Below the pieces are notes generated by a model. It ran no database searches. It was not told where the DNA came from and worked only from the letters and a program-made list of their open reading frames with translations. Positions 12,301-21,300 of a DNA stretch of 64,000 bases are shown in pieces; positions within the stretch are counted from its first letter, which is position 1; every line of letters starts with the position of its first letter. The translations under genes were made by a program, and so were the position numbers. Source of the DNA: Ficedula albicollis. Taxonomy: Eukaryota > Chordata > Aves > Passeriformes > Muscicapidae. The stretch is from contig NW_004775881.1 in assembly GCF_000247815.1 (NCBI RefSeq), positions 333,312-397,311 on the forward strand, read 5' to 3'.

Positions 12301-15300
12301 ATCATTTGGCTCTGGTGTTAATTTTCTAGACATATGAAAAGAAACTGGGAGAATACAGTACTTCCGAGTCAGTTGTTGGTAGTGTGTAAGCCTAAATAGA
12401 CCAGAATTCCAAATATGAACCTAGTGTGTCTTATAACAACCAGGGATTGTACGCTTTTTGTGAGAACTCCCACCTGTAGAATATGGAGATGCCGTATGGA
12501 AGACATAGATCTAATAACTGGGTTCATTTTGCATCCATGGATTAGGAAAATCTTTGCAGCCTTGGTCAGTTTACACTGCTGTTAACAAAGAGACATGGAC
12601 TAAATGTGACTAAAATGCCTTGGAAATAAGTTTGCCCTTGTCCCTTTGAAATTTATGGATGAGCTACATTAAAAATTTTCTATTCATTATAATGCTCTGC
12701 TTTTCAATTATATGCTGCCTATTAAACCATGATAGATGTTGGGGGTGTTTTTGCAGTGTTCCTTTCCAGAAAATAAGAATAAAACTTAGTAGCTAATTAA
12801 TGCTGTGTGCCCTTGTGAATTCAGTTACATTACGGTCTTTAATGTAGCAGTGTCTCTGTTCGTATTAAAGCATTACCTAGACAACCATGAGAGATGCTGG
12901 ATTAAAACCCTCCTGAATGACGGACGATGTGAAGATTGCATTACCACTTTCTTTTAAGTAACATTCAAGATATCAGTGTGCAGAAAAATCACATTATAAA
13001 ATAGGATTTAGCGTCATGTGTGTCAACATGATTTTAAATCCTAACAACGTAACAAAAAAAAATCCTAACATGATAACAAAATCGTAAACTATGTCTTAAT
13101 GATGTTGGAGAGATTTTATAAGAACTGTAGACTAAATATTGTATTGAAATCATATTGGATTAAGCGTAATCATGCCCAAACAGAAATGAAAGACCTGCCA
13201 CATCTGTGTTTTCATTTTTTTATACAGTTGCTGATGAAGGCTACGATTTCAACTGATCTACAGCTTTATTTTATCTGTTCTTTGTTTATAGGAGGAGTTT
13301 GGCTACAATGCAGATACACAGAAACTTCTAGCTAAAAATGGAGAAACACTTCTCGGTGCTATTAACTTTTTTATTGCCAGTGTGAATACATTGGTGAATA
13401 AAACAATTGAGGATACGTTGTTGACTGTGAAACAGTACGAAAGTGCCAGGTAGCTATCCTGTGTCTACCTCTTTTCCTTCTGAATTAAACCTCGGGAAGC
13501 AGACTCTGTATCAGCTTAGGCCTTGTATTTGAGTGACTAACCTGTCAGATAAAAACCTGAAAACACAGCTCTCATCTAATGAGGGTTTCTGTTTAAGTGT
13601 AAATGATTACACAGGTCTTCAAATGTTTTGTATATGTTCCCTTGTAGACTGAATTTTACTTGTTAGCTGTAGGAGTAATTATAGCTGGTTTTTCCAATGT
13701 GCTAAATTAAGGTGGCTTTTTAAGTAGTGTGACAGTGGAAGATTTAACACTAGCTGCATTGCAACAGGTAAAATAATCTCTTTGACTGAAAGACATTTAG
13801 TCTTGTGGCTCTGTTGATGAACAATGCCCGCAATTCACACTTCAGTTTTATGCAGAGGTCACAGGCTTGGTCAGAAGGGGGAAAATAAAACAGAAATTTC
13901 TTAGTGAGTGAATAATGGGTTTCCTACCCTGGAGAAGGTTACTTTTAGATGTGGCATAATATTCTAAAGGGTTCCTTTTCCTTGCCAGGGACTTGTAGCT
14001 CTTTCTTGATGAGTGGTTCCGTTCTTTCACTTACTAGAATAAAGTGCATTTATTTTAATTTGACAAAGAATGTAGTTTATGCATATAATTTTTTGCGATA
14101 TTTTTGTGATGTTTATCTTAGGTCAGAAATTGCAAGCTGCTTGAATCTTGAATTTCTTTCCCCCTCTTTTTTAATTGTTCTGTTCTAATGTTTTTTTTTA
14201 AACAAAATAGTAAGTTATTGTTTTGAAATTTAGGTAAACTTTCAAAGGCATGAAAGGCAGAATTAATGTGTAGATAAAGTATTGCTTTATTTTTGACACA
14301 TTTAAAAAAAAATAATTGGTTCACAGATTTTCCAGGTATCCCCTTGAAAATTTATGCAAAATATGTCTGCTGTGATTGTTCTTGTCAGTCATTTTCAATA
14401 TATGGTTCTTCCCTCTTGAAATACCTTCATTGCTTTCTCTTTCTGTTCACTAAAGAGATAAAATATTTTGCCATTTTAATAAGGCAAATAAATTATAAAG
14501 GTTCTTCACTGACATGGCCAGTTTATCATTTTGCACTATGAAAATGGGTTGCATTTATTTCTGTGCCTCTTCTTTCATGTCCCCAGTTGCATTTCAGAAT
14601 TCATCTGTTCCCCTCTTCTATCAGCTCTGTATTAGGTTAATAGTTTTCTTTTTGGAATTAAGCCATAAATTACATATAAATCCTCAAGCATAGTGGCAAT
14701 GAGAATCACGAAGAGCCCTGTGAATATTACTCATTTTACCTCTGAAAGCTTGTATTTTTCTTTTGAGCAGTTACATCAACTGAAAATTGTGTTTTATAAC
14801 CAGTTTTTAATCCTGATTTGTTTCCAGTTTAAGAAATGTTGGTAAGAAAGCACACTTTAAAGGCCAGAAATAGTGTGGTTTGTCCCATTAAAGCTGGTGG
14901 ATATGCTAGGTTCCATTATTTGACAGCTACAAAAAGTATGGAAGGAAGAGTGATGCTTTGGGCAGGGCTGCACCATCTTTTTGAAGTCTGTTTTTCCATA
15001 GGACAGACAAGTTATCAGAAAAGTATTTGTGGAAGAGGTATGAAATGTCCAATTAATGCATATGGAGAAGCCTGGAACGTGCTGAAAATGCTTTAGGTCA
15101 AGAGTTTGATGTAAGTGGTCTATTCCTCAAACATCTGCTTAAAGGGAATGTCCAGCTCTTGCTGTTCCTCTTCTCTCAACACAAACACTCCAGTGAACTG
15201 ATTCAACAGCAGAAGAATGACCTGAAAAATACTTGCTAGCTTTTTCTGGTTAGTAGGTCGAGATGTCCCAGGAAAAGCTCCGATAACTGAAGCCTGTACA

Positions 15301-18300
15301 AAACAGAGGGGCTGAGATCTTGTGGCTGAGACAGGAACAGAAAAGAGAGGGTGCTTGTTGAGGCAGTTTTATACAAATAAATAGGAGGAAGGAGAAAAAA
15401 ACGTGCCCAGGTTTTTTTGTTTTTTCTTTTTCCTATACGTAACTGTTTTGTTCATCTTCTGTTGTACTTGGACTTACATGTGAGGTAAGTTTTGAGATAC
15501 TGCCCTTAGATGGGGGTTTTTTCCCTTCTCTTTTTTCTTCTCAGGATTGAATACGATGCTTATCGAACAGACCTGGAAGAGCTGAATCTTGGCCCTCGTG
15601 ATGCAAACACTCTGCCAAAGATTGAACAATCACAGCAACTGTTTCAAGTGCATAAAGAGAAATATGACAAAATGCGTAATGATGTATCTATCAAATTGAA
15701 ATTTTTGGAAGAAAATAAGGTAAGCTACTATTTCTTATGTTATGTTTAGGAGTTTCGTTCTAGAGGTTTCTGCTTTCTAGAAGTATTTTAAGTTATTACA
15801 TCTTTAAATATATATAAATTTAAAAATAGATCAAGCAAAGAAAATAAACTGAATTTTCTGCATTCTTGCTGTATCACTGGAGGACACACTTTTAGAGCAG
15901 GCACATTTAGAAGTGTCTAAGCAAGCTGCTCCAGCTACAAGTGACAAACATGGCAGTAAGTTTCTTGTTGATACAGGAGGTTTCAAGTTTGCAAAAGCAT
16001 TACTTTTCCAGTTTACCACATTTCATGGTTAAATGAGTCATATAATTGCTGATTTAATATTCAAAGTAATACATATGTTTAGCAACATTGTCATGAAGGT
16101 TATGCACAAAGAAAGTGACAGAACTATGAAGAGGCTTCTTCAAAATTAAGCTTTCTTTAAGAATTTGAACTGAGAAGTACTATTTTCTATAATTAATGCC
16201 CTTATAGTTTCATAATTTAAAACAGGACTCTTGAACTGTTGGTTTGAAGGGTGGAGTTTTTTCCCCGTAGTGTTTATTTCAACCCTTCTATTTCATCCAT
16301 ACCCTCATAATGATGGGACTCTTAGCCTTCTTATTCTACCAGGCAAAAATAAAACTGCCATACAAAACTTTTAAACTGTCCTTTCTTTGATAAATAAGTC
16401 CTTTTAAATTGTCTCTAATTAGATGTGAAAATTATGGTCTTTCAAGATCTGATTTTTTGTTCATATTCTTGCTAAATGAGATGGTTATAATCATGTGTGG
16501 CTATATTTCCCATGTCTTCAGAGGAAAGAAAATGTGATTAAAATTTACATAGGAGATAGTTGTCAGTTTATCCAGGGTTAATATTATCAGCAGGTTAGCA
16601 TTTTCAGTATGGGTTGATGAATGTATTTTAAAAATTGAAGCACAGGTAAGAACAGCCTGTCAAAGAATTCATGACTGGCCCCAGATGAAAATAGGAAACC
16701 ATGCTCCTTGCATGGAGGGAGGAAATTTTAAAGGAAAAATCATGAGGACAAGCTAAACCAATTAAAATGAAGTATTATTTTGTATTCTTGAATGTATTAT
16801 CATATATTCAGTTGCATCAGCTTCTTAGAATAAAGATGGAGGTCAGGGAAGAAACATGAAACATCAACAGACAATAAGAAAAAGGTCGAGAAAATTAGCA
16901 AACTTTCTGGTTTCCAAACAATATACACTTAAAACATAGCTCCTGAGCATTGTTCCTTCATACAGGCGCCTGCATTAGGACTCCCTGGTCTGGAATCACA
17001 CAGCCATCAAAAGTTGGCTTAGTAATGGACCAGAACATCAGGTGACTAAAACCTTGACGTTGGCCTAACTTTATTTCTGCTTTTTGCTGAAATAGTTGGA
17101 AAATAAAAGGATGGAAAAAATTCATTATGAAATTAATTTTCTTGAAAAAGCTGAAGTCTAATAAAAATGCTGATACTGAGTCTTTAATTAGAAAATGCTC
17201 CTGAGAACTGAGTTTTAAAACTCTGCTAGGTTGAAAACAGGTGTGCTGAAGATGTGTTCCTACTCTCCCCACCTTTGTTTTCTTCTTTTAGTAAGTTGTT
17301 TGCTTCCACTACAGTGTACCTCCGTTAAAATGGTTTAATCCTTTCAGTTCATATGTGTACAGGAATTGTGATGTTTAAGGTCAAATTAGTTTAAAATAGG
17401 ACTTAGCTTGCTTCCTCATGGTTTCCATTATCTATATAACACACTTATCAATTCATGTGTATATGTATAGGAAGGCTTCAGAGCAAAAGCATTTTATTTC
17501 CATCTTGTACAAACACATGTCCATAATTTTTTTTAAACTAAATTAGATAGATTAGGGAACACTAAGGAAGTTGTCTTCCACTGACAGTCTTGAATTAGAC
17601 CAAGCATCCTGTTAGCAGTCACAGACTATAAATGGTTTCTGAAAGAGATTGTTTTTTCCTTCCTTCCTTTTAAATTAATACAGTAGGGAATCTCACATGC
17701 TTAAGCATTTTTATCAGTGGTTGACATTTCTTAGTTTTGACACCAGAGATGTAAAAATAGTTACTAGAGGGAGTGTGTAATTTTGTTCCTAAATGAGCTA
17801 TAGAAAGGACTTCCTTTATACTTAATTATGTTTAAGCCAATATTTATCTGCTGAGAGATTTTATGAGGTAAGCTTTACTTTATTTTTTTCTATTTGTTAT
17901 ATAAGATTACATTTTTGTCATCATGGCAATAGTTTGAAGCGAGTGAAAGAAGTAGCTTACCCTGTAGTGTAGGAGTAGCAGGTACGATGGCTTGTGCCTG
18001 CCTTGGAGAAGGACATAAATTGATGGAGAAGCTATGGAAAGGGAAGGTGATGTGTTTTCATCAAGGTCCCTGCTCTGGGGCGCAGAGCAGCAGCGTGTGA
18101 ACTTTGCACTGCAGTGGCCTTGGACAGAAAAGCTCACTCTGTGGTTTGCAAATCCTTTGTTTCATGTGGCTGAGAGTGCTGGTACAGAAGCATTGCCTTT
18201 TGCACTTCAGCTGGCTTTCTTAAAAAAAAGTGTATGAAGGGAACAGGAGCAGCAACAATTCTGTGCTGTCTGCTCTTGGCGGTGTATTTCTGTAAAGTTC

Positions 18301-21300
18301 TCAGCATAAAGTGAGCATTCTGTACGAGAATAGTTTGTAGGGATAGTGCAGAATACGATTTTCCTCAATGAATTACAGTTATACTGATTGCTGAGCAGTG
18401 GAGACAGCTTGCCTGCCCACTGAGGATGGGTGTTATAAAAGAGTGGAGAGTGGGTTAGCTGGCCACTAGTTACAGTTGGAGAACCAGAGTTTGCTGCAGT
18501 TTGGGATGGAGTCTGCTGGCTGTGCTTTGAGGAGGTAAGGGACGTGTGGTCGTGCAAGGGACAGACAAGGTAGGAAGATGCCGTGTAAGGGACAGATGGG
18601 ATTAGGTGCCGGGTAAGGGACAGGTTGGGGATTTAGCCAGTCATGCAGAAGGAAACTTGCAGGGAGGAGAGAAGGCATCAGTGCTTTGTGGAGCTGCCTA
18701 TGAGGAAAGGAGTCAGAGTTGCCTGAAAGAAGGCATGAGAAGTTTTTAATAAAGAACTGATGATGGTATTAGTCCAGTTCATCTTGACATAATTACTACA
18801 CATTCAACTTTTTATAATGGCTGTAGGTGAACAGATCTTTGTTTTCTGAGCAAATATACTCAGTCTCATCTCTTGATGAGAATCTCTTTTAAAGAAAATA
18901 GCTACTGGAAGAAAGGGAGTATTTAATATTCCAGGAGGAGCAGAAAGATAGGAGAATCTTTGCAGAGTTCCCGTTTAACATTGGTTGGTAGGACTGAGAT
19001 GGGTTATAGTGTGGCCACCTGATAACATTTCCTAATGTTATCAGTGCAGGTATATCAGATATAGAACAGAATAAACCTGAAAAGACTTTTCTTGCTGTTT
19101 ATGGCAGCATAAATCCATTGGTTCAGTCAGGAGCAGTTCAGCTATCAGGAGTGTTTTCCTAGTAAATGGTGCTGCATAGAACCTCTGAAGCCAGTTTAAC
19201 TGGCTGGTAGCCTCTGGTTGGTCTGTGTTGCTGCAAATGTCACTAAAGAACCCACAATCTAGATGGCCCTATCTAGGTTTTCCCTATATGGGGAAATGGC
19301 ATTGATCACATGATTGCAGTCTCTTTGTGCCTATTCTCCTCAGTTCATGTGCTAATATTTCAGTTAAAAGACCTGAAAGGCTCAGAGAGCTGCATTTACA
19401 GTAAAGCTGGAATTGCAAGTTTCTGTGTGTAAAACCAAGATACACAAATTTATGTTGACTTTTATTACAGCATTTAATCTTGAAGTTAGAACTCGTTTTT
19501 CTTAATGCTGATACAAAGTTTTATTGGTGCTATCCCCAGCTGGCAGAGTTACGTAGAAAGTTCATAGCATTTGCTAATGACTAGAAGGATAGTTGCATTC
19601 AAAATCTGCATCTTACAAATAATTTTTTTTTAAATAAGAATGATGGCCTGTTCTTAGTTCAAAGATTTGTCATTTCTGAAAACAATTTTAGAAGTTTTTT
19701 TTCTTTTGAGAAGAAAATCCTTTTACTCTTGGATGCACGTAAGAAATGTCAAACACCGTTCTATATAGAGAAAGAAATTTACTTAACTTCTGTGAGTTTT
19801 ACTTCAGGGGTTTGATTCTTAAATGATTGCTTCCACAAATGAAAGTAGTCTGCAATCCAATGGAGACCCAGATGAAGAAACTGTTTAGACTAAGTACCTT
19901 CAAATTAAGATAGGTAGGAGAAAGGATTGTGATGGTTGCGAGGAGGTACAAACTCACAGAAAGCACCTCTTCGAATCTGTCTTTTTGGTCATTGAGATGA
20001 CTGAAACAGGCTGAATGAGGAGAGTGTAAAGACATATACACATACTTTGCCACAGAAAATAGTGTTGAGAGGGAGGTGGGGAAAGAGGACAGGGAAAGAA
20101 CTGAAATGTTAAGAGCGCCCATATGACAAGTCAAATCCAACCTATAGTATCTTCTGTATATGACACTTAAGTCTTCTGTGTAGGTCATGTCTGGTTTTTA
20201 TGCTTATCCGCAAAGTTTAGTTTTGTTTTGAGATATGTTTGCCAATTGTATTACAGAGTGCTTACTCTGCTTATAATTAGGAACAAATAGGTATATGTAG
20301 TTAATGAACAACGAACAAAGATTTCAACTGTTTTTCAACTGTAAAGCATAATGGCTTTTTGTCAGCTATGTTAGTCATACACTGGAACCTATATTTTAGC
20401 TGTATTTAACAGCATACCATTATCATTCTTTGAGGCAAATCTTCAAACACTCCTGTCCTGGAATTGGTGCTACAGCTTGGTGATCAAGAGTTGGCCTTTA
20501 CTGCTGTAATCTGATAATTATTTCAAGGCTTTGCTGCAAAAAAAAAAAGTGATCCGTTCATCCTCTCCTTTCCCCCCCATTGCCTTCTCCCTAGTGTTTG
20601 TAAAAGTGTTTTTGCAGCTGTGTAGAGAATCACATTGGGGAACTGATCCAGGTTAGAGCAGATAACGTTGTTGTCTGCTTAAATTTAATCTAGATCTGTT
20701 CTCCAATTCAACTGGCTGCATGAATGTTTTGCCAGCAGAGAGCTAAGGTGAAATGCAGTGTGGAAGTTGGAATCAGTGACTGGATATGGGAGTGGGTAAT
20801 TCCCCATTCCCCAAGTTGGAGTGAGGTTCTTTCAGGGGAAAAGTGGGTAAATTTGAACTTGGTTTTAAATGAATAGTTGGTGTCCAGTCCTTGGCTGTGG
20901 TTGCAGGTGGTTTTGCTGCAGATATCAGGTGTTTTGAAGTGTTATAGCTTTTTTGTCTTTGCTGGCTGCTGCTTCATAGTAGAGCTTCGTTGTATGGTGT
21001 CAGACAGTCTAAGTGGTCTTCTTCTAGAAAAACTTTAAGATAAAGTTCATTGAATGAAGATAGGAAAAGATGATCCCACTATCTTAAAGTTCCTTGAATG
21101 AAGATAGGAAAAGATGATCCCACTATCACTTTTGGGATTCACTTAGCAATCAGCTTCTGAAGGAGGAGAGTAGAAGTTGTAACACTTTGAACCTCTGCAA
21201 CCAGTTTGATAACATCACGAAATTTATACTACGATGGTCTAGGGGACAGAATCTCATACAATGAGGCAGCTTTAGTAGTTAAAAAAATCCCTGCAAAACC

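Larger units (their letters stand above)
18321..18800 (+). mobile_element. Solo LTR of an endogenous retrovirus, 480 bp
   Basis: The element starts TGTA and ends TACA (4-bp inverted termini), is flanked by CATTC on both sides, and is absent from the paralogous copy. Inside, a TATA box (TATAAAA, 18,434-18,440) and a polyadenylation signal (AATAAA, 18,748-18,753) are about 315 bp apart in the same direction, so the LTR reads on the + strand like ARFIP1. Four imperfect AAGGGAC motifs (near 18,536, 18,555, 18,586 and 18,614), the last three about 30 bp apart, lie between them. There is no internal proviral sequence, so it arose by recombination between the two LTRs. A 5-bp duplication is compatible with ERVL- or ERV1-like families; I cannot name the family. 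Confidence 0.88.
17907..19163. repeat. Duplicated ~0.8 kb segment, copy 1 (interrupted by a solo LTR)
   Basis: Apart from the 485-bp insertion at 18,321-18,805, this segment aligns in direct orientation with 28,385-29,186. It shows few substitutions and small indels. Shared landmarks include GTAGCTTACCCTGTAGTGTAG, GCCTTGGACAGAAAAGCTCA and ATAAATCCATTGGTTCAGTC. Homology stops abruptly at both ends. It could be a local duplication or two copies of an uncatalogued interspersed repeat. Open frames on both strands of both copies look incidental. Confidence 0.85.

Noticed and set aside
16958..17272. 104-codon minus-strand open frame in the last ARFIP1 intron, first considered as a transposase fragment.
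   Set aside because: No recognisable motif and no inverted repeats; AT-rich intron sequence makes this a chance frame.
19799..20188. 129-codon minus-strand open frame.
   Set aside because: No splice context or family similarity; within an intron of ARFIP1.
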